From positions 1-26,757 of the forward strand of contig JASJAL010000061.1 of NCBI GenBank assembly GCA_030067055.1: a stretch of DNA of 26,757 nucleotides, given 5' to 3'. Both the position numbers and the translations under genes were made by a program. This document shows, in pieces, positions 1 through 7,416 of this stretch (positions are counted from its first letter, which is position 1; every line of letters begins with the position of its first letter). This DNA comes from Kiloniellales bacterium. Its GTDB lineage: Bacteria > Pseudomonadota > Alphaproteobacteria > Kiloniellales > JAKSBE01. Below the pieces are notes generated by a model that ran no database searches, had not been told where the DNA came from, and was given only the letters and a program-made list of their open reading frames with translations.

Positions 1-476
<476 letters not shown>

Positions 477-541
477 CTAGCTCGATACTGCGAAGTCCCG
501 CGCAGGGTCGCCGTCACTGCGGGGTGTGGGTCTGCTGGCCT

Positions 542-1480
542 CTAGAACGTCGCCAGCCGCTCGGTCAGCAGGGCGAAGAAGCGGTCGGCGTCGATCTCGT
601 TGATCACCCGGCAGTTCTTGGGCTCCTGGGTGCTGCCCCACCAGTCGACCACGGTCATGCCCATAGTCGCCTGCGAGGCGGTCTCGATCCGCACGTTGCA
701 GTCCCGCCCGCCGAAGATCTCCGGCTCCAGAAGATAGGCGATCACGCAGGGGTCGTGCAGCGGCCCGCCGTTGCGGCCGTACTTCTCCGCGTCGTGGGCG
801 CCGTAGGAGGCCATCATGCCGGCCGCCGCCCGGGCGACCGGCGACTCCAAGGCTTGCACGGCGGCGATTCGCACCGGCGTCATCAGTGCCTTGTGGGTCA
901 CGTCCAGCGGCATCATGGTCAGCGGCACGCCGCTGGTAAAGACCACGTGGGCCGCGTGCGGATCGACGTGGATGTTGAACTCGGCTGCCGGGGTCGTGTT
1001 GCCGCCGGCGAAGAAGCCGCCGCCCATCAGGACGATCTCGCGGATCTTTGGTAGGATGCGCGGCTCCTTGACGATCGCCAGGGCGATGTTGGTCAGCGGC
1101 CCGATGGGGCAGAGCGTGACCCCTTCGCCTTCGTCCGCCATCAGGGTCTCGACCAGCCAGTCGACCGCGTGCTGCGGCTGCAGCGGCATTGCGGGCTCCG
1201 GCAGGGGCGCGTTGCCCAGGCCGTCGTGCCCGTGGAAGGACTCGGCCGTCACCAGGTTGCGCAGCATCGGCCGGCTGCAGCCGGCGAAAACCCTGACGTC
1301 GGCGCGCCCGGCCAGCTCGCAGACCTTGCGGGCGTTCTTCTCTGTCAATGCCAGCGGCACGTTGCCGGCGACCGCGGTGATGCCCAGCAGCTCGAGCTCG
1401 GGCGAGGCCAGGGCCAGCCAGATGGCGATGGCGTCGTCGGTCCCAGGATCGCTGTCGATGATGATGGGGCGTGGCGCCAC
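542..1480 (-). CDS. Nucleoside hydrolase, IUNH family
   Basis: This 312-residue protein probably hydrolyses the N-glycosidic bond of ribonucleosides to release base and ribose for salvage. The family signature DSDPGTDDA is at residues 9-17, where the aspartates bind Ca2+ and the ribose hydroxyls. Further family blocks are GPLTNIAL, VLMGGGF, AEFNIHVDP and LHDPCVIAY; the Asp of the last is the expected fourth Ca2+ ligand. Length is normal. The start chosen is a GTG at 1480, because AAGGGAG lies 8 bases upstream; an in-frame GTG at 1498 lacks a comparable site and would add six residues. Base preference (inosine, uridine or pyrimidine-specific) cannot be read from sequence alone. Confidence 0.93.
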   Translation of the reverse strand: MAPRPIIIDSDPGTDDAIAIWLALASPELELLGITAVAGNVPLALTEKNARKVCELAGRADVRVFAGCSRPMLRNLVTAESFHGHDGLGNAPLPEPAMPLQPQHAVDWLVETLMADEGEGVTLCPIGPLTNIALAIVKEPRILPKIREIVLMGGGFFAGGNTTPAAEFNIHVDPHAAHVVFTSGVPLTMMPLDVTHKALMTPVRIAAVQALESPVARAAAGMMASYGAHDAEKYGRNGGPLHDPCVIAYLLEPEIFGGRDCNVRIETASQATMGMTVVDWWGSTQEPKNCRVINEIDADRFFALLTERLATF

Positions 1481-1488
1481 GCCGGAAA

Positions 1489-1495
1489 CTCCCTT
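1489..1495 (-). promoter_or_regulatory. Ribosome binding site deciding the nucleoside hydrolase start
   Basis: The minus strand reads AAGGGAG, then 8 bases, then GTG at 1480. It lies inside the longer alternative reading frame that begins at 1498 and so argues for the shorter protein. Confidence 0.6.
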
Positions 1496-1626
1496 CACGA
1501 AACCCGTCTTGGCATCGTCATACTACTTGACCGGACCTGGGGCCAGACCGAGCTGTGGCCAAGGGCTCGCAGCTCGACCGAAGCGCGCTACACTGCCGCG
1601 CCATTCCGCGCAGAGCTGGAGCCGCG

Positions 1627-1917
1627 ATGGAGGAGGAGACCTGCGCCCTGTGCCGGCGCCCGCTGGGCCGGCGGCGCGAGAAGCATCACTTGGTACCGCG
1701 CAGCTTCGGCGGGCGCGAGACTGTGAGCTTGCATCCGATCTGCCACCGCAAGGTCCACGACGTCCTCAGCGAGCGCGAGCTGGCAGAGGACTACCGCACG
1801 ACCGAGGCCTTGCGCCGCCACCCGGAGATCGCGCCCTTCCTGCGCTGGCTTAGGAACAAGCCAGCCGACTTCCACAAGGTGACGCGGTCTAGCGCGGGCC
1901 GCCGGCGGCGGCGATGA
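1627..1917 (+). CDS. Small HNH-motif protein
   Basis: This protein of 96 residues contains CALC near residue 6, KHHLVPRSFGG near residue 19 and LHPICHRKVHD near residue 37. That is the arrangement of a short HNH (beta-beta-alpha metal) nuclease fold with a CxxC...CxxxH zinc site. Small stand-alone HNH proteins of this type are common in Proteobacteria; their substrate is generally unassigned, and I infer no specific role. The start is ATG 1627, after GGAG; an upstream ATG at 1555 in the same frame would add unconserved residues. The stop overlaps the start of the next gene (ATGA at 1914-1917), which implies translational coupling. The C-terminus is an arginine-rich tail (RRRRR). Confidence 0.8.
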   Translation: MEEETCALCRRPLGRRREKHHLVPRSFGGRETVSLHPICHRKVHDVLSERELAEDYRTTEALRRHPEIAPFLRWLRNKPADFHKVTRSSAGRRRRR

Positions 1918-2639
1918 CCGGCGACTTCGCCAGCAAGCAGGCGGCACGCGGCGCGGTCTGGGACCGCCTGCAGGACGAGCGCCTGGCCGCCTTTCCCTTT
2001 CCGCCCCACGGCCGGATCCCGAACTTCAAGGGCGCGGCCAAGGCCGCCGCGCGGCTCTTCGAGATCCCGGCCTTCCGCGACGCTGCGCGGATCAAGGTCA
2101 ATCCCGACGCGGCCCAGCGCCCGGTCCGGGCCGAGGCCCTGCGCCGCGGCATCACCGTCTACGTGCCGACCCCGCGCCTGGCCGGCGGATTCATGAAGCT
2201 GGACCCGGCGCGGATCTCGCCGCAGGACATCCCGGCGGCGACCACCATGTCCAAGTGCCGGCGCTTCGCCGAGGACGTCGGCCTGACCGAGCTGCCGCAG
2301 CTCGACGCCATCGTTTGCGGCTCGGTCGCGGTCACCGCGGCCGGCTCGCGCTGCGGCAAGGGCGAGGGCTACAGCGACATCGAGTTCGCGATCCTCGCCG
2401 AGCTGGGCCACGCCCCGGTGCCGGTCGCGACGACGGTCCACGAGGTCCAGCTGGTCGGCGGCTTCCCCCAGGCCGGCAACGACCTGCCGCTCGCTTTCAT
2501 CGTCACCCCGACCCGGATCCACGCCGTCGCCGAGCCACCGGCGCCGCCGAAGGGCATCGACTGGGCCCGCCTCGCGCCGGCCGACCTCGAGGCCATGCCG
2601 GTGCTGGCCGAGCTCAAAGCCCTGCAGGACGAGCCCTAG
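1914..2639 (+). CDS. 5-formyltetrahydrofolate cyclo-ligase-like protein (COG0212/MTHFSD type)
   Basis: This 241-residue protein resembles the COG0212 branch containing MTHFSD and the archaeal cyclo-ligase-like proteins. Supporting blocks are FPFPPHGRIPNFKGA near residue 22, KVNPDAAQRPVR near residue 61, YVPTPRLAGGFM near residue 82, and GKGEGYSDIEFAIL near residue 150, equivalent to the folate/nucleotide-binding G-x-G-x-G-Y-D motif of the cyclo-ligase fold. Orthodox cyclo-ligase converts 5-formyl-THF to methenyl-THF with ATP. In this branch that activity is not certain, and plant members have been linked to thiamine metabolism, so the exact reaction is open. It overlaps the HNH gene by 4 bases and is probably cotranscribed with it. 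Confidence 0.82.
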   Translation: MTGDFASKQAARGAVWDRLQDERLAAFPFPPHGRIPNFKGAAKAAARLFEIPAFRDAARIKVNPDAAQRPVRAEALRRGITVYVPTPRLAGGFMKLDPARISPQDIPAATTMSKCRRFAEDVGLTELPQLDAIVCGSVAVTAAGSRCGKGEGYSDIEFAILAELGHAPVPVATTVHEVQLVGGFPQAGNDLPLAFIVTPTRIHAVAEPPAPPKGIDWARLAPADLEAMPVLAELKALQDEP

Positions 2640-2744
2640 AGCCTCCGCTTCCCGCGCCTGAAGAGTCCTTCCCGAAACCCCCGGGCAAGGAATTCCGCGC
2701 CCCGTTAGCGAGTCTGAAAGGGGCGCCGGTGTATTCCTTTTTCA

Positions 2745-2769
2745 CGGCAAGTATTAGCGCCGCTTGCCG
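2745..2769 (+). repeat. Inverted repeat in the leader of the outer-membrane protein gene
   Basis: CGGCAAG at 2745-2751 is the exact reverse complement of CTTGCCG at 2763-2769, with an 11-base loop. It ends 31 bases before the ATG at 2801. No T-run follows, so it is more likely a leader hairpin or protein-binding site than a terminator of the preceding operon. Confidence 0.4.
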
Positions 2770-2800
2770 CAAATAAAGACCTTTGCCAAGGATTGACGAC

Positions 2801-4144
2801 ATGAGCGTCGCACGGGCGGCTGCGACACGCCATTCTGCGTCGGTTCGTGGGGACCGGACCGCGAGTCGGCGTCCCGCAACCGCCTCGGCCATCGCGGCGG
2901 CGGGCCTGCTGGCGATAGCGGGACCGGCCTGCGCGTCCGATTGCGAGCTGCTCGGCTATCTCTCGAGGGAGACGGACCCCCTGGGCTCGGCGGTATCCGA
3001 TACCGCCGGGTCCTGGGGCGACGCCGCCCAGCGTGCGGCGGCCGGCCGGGTCCAGCTGCGCGCCGACAACTCCCTGATGCCGGCCTTCGACAGCCCCTGC
3101 GGCCTGTCCCTGGACGCCGCGCTCCTGGGCGACCGCCTGGCCCTCGACGTCGCCCAGGCCGAGGACCGCCCGACCCTCGCCACCCTGACCGCCGACCTCG
3201 GCCCCCAGGACGACTGGGCGAGCTGGTCGGTCGAGACCTCCTTCCTGGCCGAAGACGCGGCCGACTCCGTCCCCACCAGCTACATCGGCGCTCGCAACGG
3301 CTTCGGCCTCTTCGGCGAGCGCCTACGCGCCTCGGCGGACTTCGGCCTCGCCCTCGACCAAGCCCGGGAGCCGAGCGGCTACGCCACCCGCTACCGCCTA
3401 GCCGCCGATCTCTGGCGCGGCGACGGCCTGACCCTCTCCGGCATCGCCGGCTTCGCCCGGATCAGCCCCGGCTACGCCGCCGAGGGCGTCGACGTCGACG
3501 CGGACCGGATACGGCGGCGGCTCGCCCTGGCGCTCGACTGGCGGCGGCTCGACCTGGACCTGGAGCACAGCGTTGCGACCGACAACGTCGAGGGCGAGAG
3601 CGGCCAGAACACGGACCGCTGGCAGGTCTGGTCAGCCAGCTTCGAGCTCGACCTCTCGGGCCTGCACAGCCTCCTGCCTCGGGACGTTAGCCTGAGCCTC
3701 GAGCAGGAGCGGGCCGATCACGCCGAACTGGAGGGCACGGAAGACCTCGACCAGCGGACCCGCAGCCTGGCCCTGAGCCTGGCCTGGGACCACCAGGGCG
3801 GCACCACCACCCTGCACCTGACCGGCTCCGAGCTCCTCGACCGGGCGCCGGACGCCGAGACCGAGGCGGACACCAGTCTTGAGCTCGGCCTCAGCCGCGC
3901 AGTACGGATCGCCGACTGGGAGCTCTCGGCCGGCGCGACCTGGACCCTAAGCCGCGAGGTCGATACCGGAGGCGCGGCCCAGGACTCCCACGGTCTGGAC
4001 CTGGAATTCGACCTCACCACCGCCCGCTTCTGGCGCGGCACCCTGGGCCTCGAGGGCGAGACCTCCTTCAGCGACGACGCCGACAGCGGCATCGGCCCGC
4101 TCGCGGAAGCCTCGATCTCCCTGACCTACGATCTGCAGTTCTGA
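2801..4144 (+). CDS. Putative outer-membrane beta-barrel protein of unknown function
   Basis: I do not recognise a named family. The 447-residue product begins with a long basic n-region and a hydrophobic stretch (about residues 27-45) ending ACA before SDCELL, consistent with signal peptidase I cleavage. The mature part has many short strands with alternating hydrophobic residues and aromatic girdle positions, for example RYRLAADLWRG, LTLSGIAGFARI, RRRLALALDWRRLDLDLEH, LALSLAWDH and WELSAGATWTLSREV. It ends TYDLQF, and a C-terminal Phe is the classic outer-membrane assembly signal. It is strongly acidic (many D/E in the loops) and has two mature cysteines that could pair. ATG 2801 is preferred because AAGGA precedes it by 8 bases; a TTG at 2783 is the alternative. 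It appears monocistronic. Confidence 0.7.
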   Translation: MSVARAAATRHSASVRGDRTASRRPATASAIAAAGLLAIAGPACASDCELLGYLSRETDPLGSAVSDTAGSWGDAAQRAAAGRVQLRADNSLMPAFDSPCGLSLDAALLGDRLALDVAQAEDRPTLATLTADLGPQDDWASWSVETSFLAEDAADSVPTSYIGARNGFGLFGERLRASADFGLALDQAREPSGYATRYRLAADLWRGDGLTLSGIAGFARISPGYAAEGVDVDADRIRRRLALALDWRRLDLDLEHSVATDNVEGESGQNTDRWQVWSASFELDLSGLHSLLPRDVSLSLEQERADHAELEGTEDLDQRTRSLALSLAWDHQGGTTTLHLTGSELLDRAPDAETEADTSLELGLSRAVRIADWELSAGATWTLSREVDTGGAAQDSHGLDLEFDLTTARFWRGTLGLEGETSFSDDADSGIGPLAEASISLTYDLQF

Positions 4145-4263
4145 CGGCTCTGGAGCCGGCCCGGGATCTAGGGTTTTCGCCTTGTGATCTGGTTTCCCAG
4201 GACGTGAGGGGCCGATTGGAGATGCTCAATGCCCGGAGAGCCACGCCGGAGTCCAGGCACAAA

Positions 4264-4292
4264 GAAGCCCGCCGACGTCGCTGGCGGGCTTC
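4264..4292 (-). terminator. Intrinsic terminator of the glycine-zipper lipoprotein gene
   Basis: A perfect 10-base stem, GAAGCCCGCC at 4264-4273 and GGCGGGCTTC at 4283-4292, encloses a 9-base loop. Read on the minus strand, the stem is followed by TTTGTG, so the end reads CTTCTTTGTG, and it lies about 80 bases downstream of the lipoprotein stop. On the plus strand no T-run follows, so orientation is assigned to minus; some effect on the converging outer-membrane protein transcript is possible. Confidence 0.7.
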
Positions 4293-4373
4293 CCGGGAGC
4301 TCCGGGTGAGCGGCTAGTCGCGGCTAGAGTGCGCGGTTGGCCCCCGAATCCTCCGATCGAAGAGTCAGCCGTA

Positions 4374-4865
4374 TCAGCTGTTCTTGATCATCCAGCTGCC
4401 GTCGGCCTGCTGGCAGGCGACGCCGTCGACCTTTTCGGTCTGGCCGTCGACGACCACGGTCTGCGTGAAGGTCTTGCAGAGCCTGCCATCGGCGTCCCGG
4501 AATTCCTGGTTGACGTCCGTTGAGCCGCTATGGCCCGTGTCGGGGTTTTTCCAGGTCGTCCGCTCGCCCGGGCCCTGGTTCTGAACCGCGTTGGCGTTGG
4601 CCTGTGAGACCTGGTTCTTGTCGTCGTCCGTCAGGTATTCGCCCAGCAGACCGCCTGCGAGCAGGCCGCCCAGGGCGCTGAACGCGATCCAGCCCGAGCC
4701 CGCACCGGCAACGCCGGCGATCAGGCCGCCGGTCGCCGCACCGAGTACCGCCGTTGTCTGGGTGGTCTTGGAAACGCCGGTGCCGCGCTCGACATTCTCA
4801 CAGCCGGCAAGGGCGCCGACCGCGATCGCGCCTGCGACGGCGGCAGCAATGTATTTGTTGGTCAT
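4374..4865 (-). CDS. Glycine-zipper surface lipoprotein (17 kDa antigen-like)
   Basis: This 163-residue protein starts with a short signal peptide and a lipobox, ALAGC, with Cys22 as the lipidation site; Glu at +2 favours outer-membrane sorting. Residues about 44-78 are a Gly/Ala-rich paired glycine zipper (AATGGLIAG, GGLLAGGLLGEYL). The C-terminal half (RTTWKNPDTG, GRLCKTFTQTV, GVACQQADGSW) matches the rickettsial 17 kDa antigen/RT0821-like surface-protein type, with two cysteines. Such proteins are thought to be structural or envelope-stress lipoproteins; no enzymatic role is inferred. Start ATG 4865 follows a GGGGAA-type site. The gene has its own terminator (4264-4292) and a candidate CRP/FNR-type operator upstream. 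Confidence 0.85.
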   Translation of the reverse strand: MTNKYIAAAVAGAIAVGALAGCENVERGTGVSKTTQTTAVLGAATGGLIAGVAGAGSGWIAFSALGGLLAGGLLGEYLTDDDKNQVSQANANAVQNQGPGERTTWKNPDTGHSGSTDVNQEFRDADGRLCKTFTQTVVVDGQTEKVDGVACQQADGSWMIKNS

Positions 4866-4893
4866 GGGTCTTTTCCCCGCTTTGTTCGTTCCC

Positions 4894-4914
4894 CTGATCT
4901 AGTCCTGGGATCAG
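4894..4914 (-). repeat. Leader inverted repeat upstream of the lipoprotein
   Basis: CTGATC (4894-4899) and GATCAG (4909-4914) form perfect 6-base arms around a 9-base loop. The repeat ends about 28 bases before the lipoprotein ATG, probably within its untranslated leader. Function is not known; a small RNA hairpin is the simplest reading. Confidence 0.35.
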
Positions 4915-4959
4915 CAGTGTCCCTACGACGAACATGGGAATCGAACCTACCGTCGCCAA

Positions 4960-4973
4960 GTGATGAAGATCAC
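4960..4973. promoter_or_regulatory. Candidate CRP/FNR-family operator
   Basis: GTGAT-GAAG-ATCAC is a perfect palindrome intermediate between the CRP (TGTGA-N6-TCACA) and FNR/FixK (TTGAT-N4-ATCAA) consensus sites. It is centred about 100 bases upstream of the lipoprotein start. On the minus strand it directly abuts TTGGCG, which could serve as a -35 element, with a weak -10 (CATGTT) 17 bases further on. The regulator is not identifiable from this window. Confidence 0.45.
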
Positions 4974-5103
4974 ATAGCGGAGGGTCGGGTTGCGGAGGGC
5001 GTCTCAACTATCCTTATTGGCATAGTCATTGCCGACCGCGCCTTAAAGTGGACCTTGGTGCTCTGAGTTCTGTTCTCGCTGGAACCGGAAGCCACTCTGG
5101 TGG

Positions 5104-5122
5104 AGGTGCTGGTCCAGCACCT
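5104..5122 (-). terminator. Possible hairpin terminator of the SLC13-type permease gene
   Basis: AGGTGCTG and CAGCACCT form an 8-base perfect stem with a 3-base loop, starting about 10 bases beyond the permease stop codon. On the minus strand it is followed by CCACC rather than a T-run, so termination strength is doubtful. Confidence 0.3.
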
Positions 5123-5131
5123 TTCCCGCCT

Positions 5132-6910
5132 CTAGAGGGGCCAAACCAACAGGATCATGGGGATGGAGACAGCGACGATCAGGATCTCCAGAGGTAGCCC
5201 CATCCTCCAGTAATCCCCGAATTTGTAGCCGCCGGCGCCGAGTATCAGGGTGTTGTTCTTGTGCCCGATCGGGGTCAGGAAGGCGCAGGAGGCGGCGACC
5301 GCGACCGTCATCAGGAAGGGATCGGGATTAGCGTCCAGGCGGCGCGCGATCTCGACCGCGATGGGGGCTGCGACCACCGCCGTGGCGGTGTTGTTCATCA
5401 CGTCCGAGAGGGTCATGACGATGACCATCAGCAGGACCAGGACCACCACCGCCGAATAGCCCTGGGACAGCGCCAGGATGCCGGCGGCGATGATCTGGGT
5501 GCCGCCGGTCGACTCGAGGGCCTGGCCGATCGGAATCATCGAGCCGATCAGCACGATCACCGGCCATTCGACGTTCTCGTAGATGTCGCGCGGCGGCACG
5601 ATCTTGAGGAAGACCATGGCCGCGGCGGCGGCGCTCAGCGCCACCGGCAGGTAAAGCCAGCCCAGGCTGGCCAGCAGGATGGCCAGCGCGAAGATGCCGC
5701 CGCAGAGCAGCGCGCTGCCGCGCCGGCCGCCCTGGACTCCGCGGTCGCCCAGGGGCAGGCAGCCGAGCCAGCGGACCACGTCGGGCAGCTCGTTGGCGTT
5801 GCCCTGCAGCAGCAAGACGTCGCCGGCCTGGACCGGCAGCTGGCGCAGCCGTTCGCGGAAGCGCCTGCCGCTGCGGGCGATGCCCAGCAGGTGGACGCCG
5901 AAGCGGTACTTCATGCGCAGGCTCATGGTGCTGCGCCCGACGACCCGGGCGCCCGGCGGGACCACCACCTCCATGACCGCGACGTCGTCGCTGGACAGGA
6001 GGCCGGTCTTGGTCTCGGTGACCACCGCGTGCTCCAGCTTGAGGTTGGCGATCAGACGCTCGATGTCGTCCGGCCCGCCCTCGATGACCAGCAGATCACC
6101 CTCTCGGATCTCCTCGTGCCGGGCCATGCCGGCCAGGCGCTTGCCGCCCCGGACCAGGCCGATGATGTCGACCTCGGCGTCCTGGGCGGCGGCGTCCAGC
6201 TCGCGCAGCTTCTTGCCGGCGATCTTGCAGTCCTTCGGGACCCGGGCCTCGGCGATGTAGTCCTCCAGCTCGAAGGCCTTGGCGTCGGTGGCGCCGCCGC
6301 GGTCCTTGGGGATCAGGCGCCAGCCGATCAGGGCGACGAAGGCGATCCCGGCCAGGGCGCAGGCGCCGCCGACCGGGGTGAAGTCGAACATGCCGAAGGG
6401 CGCGCCCAGAGCATCCTCGCGGAAGGCCGCGATGATGATGTTGGGCGGGGTGCCGATCAGGGTCACCAGGCCGCCCAGGATCGAGGCGAAGGAGAGCGGC
6501 ATCAGGGTCAGGGAGGCGGCCCGCTTGGCCTTGCGGGCGGCCTGGATGTCGACCGGCATCAAGAGCGCCAGGGCGCCGACGTTGTTCATCACCGCCGAGA
6601 GCACCCCGGCCAGGCCGGACATCACCAGGATGTGGCTGGTCAGGCCGCGCGCCAAGCCCGAGATCGCCCGGGTCAGCAGGTCGACCGCGCCGGAGTTGCT
6701 GAGGCCCCGGCTGACGATGAGGACCATGGCAATGACCACGGTCGCCGGATGGCCGAACCCCGTGAAGGCCCGGTCGCCCGGGACGACCCCGGCGACCACC
6801 GCGACCAGCAAGGCGGCGAAGGCAACCATGTCGTAGCGCCAGCGGCCCCAGATCAGGAGCGCCATCACGGCGGCGAGGATGGCAAAGACGGTGGACTGCT
6901 CGGCGGTCAT
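5132..6910 (-). CDS. SLC13/DASS-type permease with two RCK_C (TrkA-C) domains
   Basis: This 592-residue inner-membrane protein has the two-half DASS/ion-transporter layout. The N-terminal half holds MNNVGALALLMP near residue 108 and IGTPPNIII near residue 152; the C-terminal half repeats the signatures as DVMNNTATAVVAAP and TPIGHKNNTLILGAGGY. These Asn/Thr-rich hairpins bind Na+ and substrate in the family. Between the halves, about residues 225-290 and 312-380, are two soluble RCK_C domains (DIIGLVRGGKRLAG...GDLLVIEGG; HLLGIARSGRRFRE...GDVLLLQGN), typical of a subfamily annotated as sulfate/citrate or anion permeases. Substrate cannot be fixed; sulfate, phosphate or dicarboxylate are all possible. 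The ATG at 6910 has no strong ribosome site. Confidence 0.9.
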   Translation of the reverse strand: MTAEQSTVFAILAAVMALLIWGRWRYDMVAFAALLVAVVAGVVPGDRAFTGFGHPATVVIAMVLIVSRGLSNSGAVDLLTRAISGLARGLTSHILVMSGLAGVLSAVMNNVGALALLMPVDIQAARKAKRAASLTLMPLSFASILGGLVTLIGTPPNIIIAAFREDALGAPFGMFDFTPVGGACALAGIAFVALIGWRLIPKDRGGATDAKAFELEDYIAEARVPKDCKIAGKKLRELDAAAQDAEVDIIGLVRGGKRLAGMARHEEIREGDLLVIEGGPDDIERLIANLKLEHAVVTETKTGLLSSDDVAVMEVVVPPGARVVGRSTMSLRMKYRFGVHLLGIARSGRRFRERLRQLPVQAGDVLLLQGNANELPDVVRWLGCLPLGDRGVQGGRRGSALLCGGIFALAILLASLGWLYLPVALSAAAAAMVFLKIVPPRDIYENVEWPVIVLIGSMIPIGQALESTGGTQIIAAGILALSQGYSAVVVLVLLMVIVMTLSDVMNNTATAVVAAPIAVEIARRLDANPDPFLMTVAVAASCAFLTPIGHKNNTLILGAGGYKFGDYWRMGLPLEILIVAVSIPMILLVWPL

Positions 6911-7036
6911 GCGCGGGTCGACGGTGAGGAATCGGGAACTTTTCGATGGCCGGAGGTCAAGAATAGCGCCTGATCCGATCCGGGCAAGAGTTCGCGAGGA
7001 TAAACCCCTGAAAAACGGCGATAATTCCTCGAAATA

Positions 7037-7050
7037 TTGGATTTGTCCAA
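7037..7050. promoter_or_regulatory. Palindrome between the permease and cold-shock genes
   Basis: TTGGA-TTTG-TCCAA is a perfect 5-base inverted repeat in the AT-rich middle of the divergent gap 6911-7152. That gap must hold promoters for both genes. I could not identify a convincing -35/-10 pair for the cold-shock gene. The site could be an operator or chance. Confidence 0.25.
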
Positions 7051-7152
7051 AAATCTATCCGTAAACGTCGAGTTAATTTTTGGCGGTCAGACTATGTCCC
7101 CAGCCTTGGCGGCCCACCAGGACGGCGGCTGTTACTATCGAGGGTACTGACT

Positions 7153-7362
7153 ATGCCTATCGGGACTGTAAAGTGGTTCAATACCAAGAAGCGCTACGGC
7201 TTCATCCAGCCTGAGGACGGTTCGAAGGACGTCTTCGTGCACGCCACCGCGGTCGAGGCCGCGGGACTCGAGAGCCTGCAGGAAGGCCAGAAGGTCAAGT
7301 TCGAGCTTTCGCCCGATCCCCAGGGCCGAACCATGGCCATCGACATCTCCGTATCTTACTGA
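7153..7362 (+). CDS. Cold-shock domain protein, CspA family
   Basis: This 69-residue single cold-shock domain is a five-strand OB fold binding single-stranded RNA/DNA, typically as an RNA chaperone. Visible elements are [20 protein letters not shown] (RNP1, with YGFI replacing the GFGFI of enteric proteins, as in other alphaproteobacteria) and DVFVHATAV (RNP2), then the EGQKVKFEL strand. It starts at ATG 7153 with GAGGGT seven bases upstream. It has its own long AT-rich upstream region and no cotranscribed neighbour. Whether it is cold-inducible or constitutive cannot be read from sequence. Confidence 0.96.
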   Translation: MPIGTVKWFNTKKRYGFIQPEDGSKDVFVHATAVEAAGLESLQEGQKVKFELSPDPQGRTMAIDISVSY

Positions 7363-7416
7363 CGCGTTTCCGACCCGCTTCGGATCCCACTGCCGGCGCC
7401 GCGGCGCCAGGCGGGG

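Noticed and set aside
4925..4950. A tRNA T-arm-like sequence on the minus strand (GGTTCGATTCCC), which might be a tRNA 3' end or an integration-site remnant.
   Set aside because: The T-stem has a mismatch, no matching 5' acceptor half or anticodon arm lies upstream, no CCA follows, and there is no integrase or other mobile gene nearby.
5261..6973. Long open frame on the plus strand opposite the SLC13-type permease.
   Set aside because: Its product is a low-complexity mix of Asp, Gln, His, Gly and Arg as expected from the GC-rich antisense frame, and the minus-strand frame encodes a clear permease.
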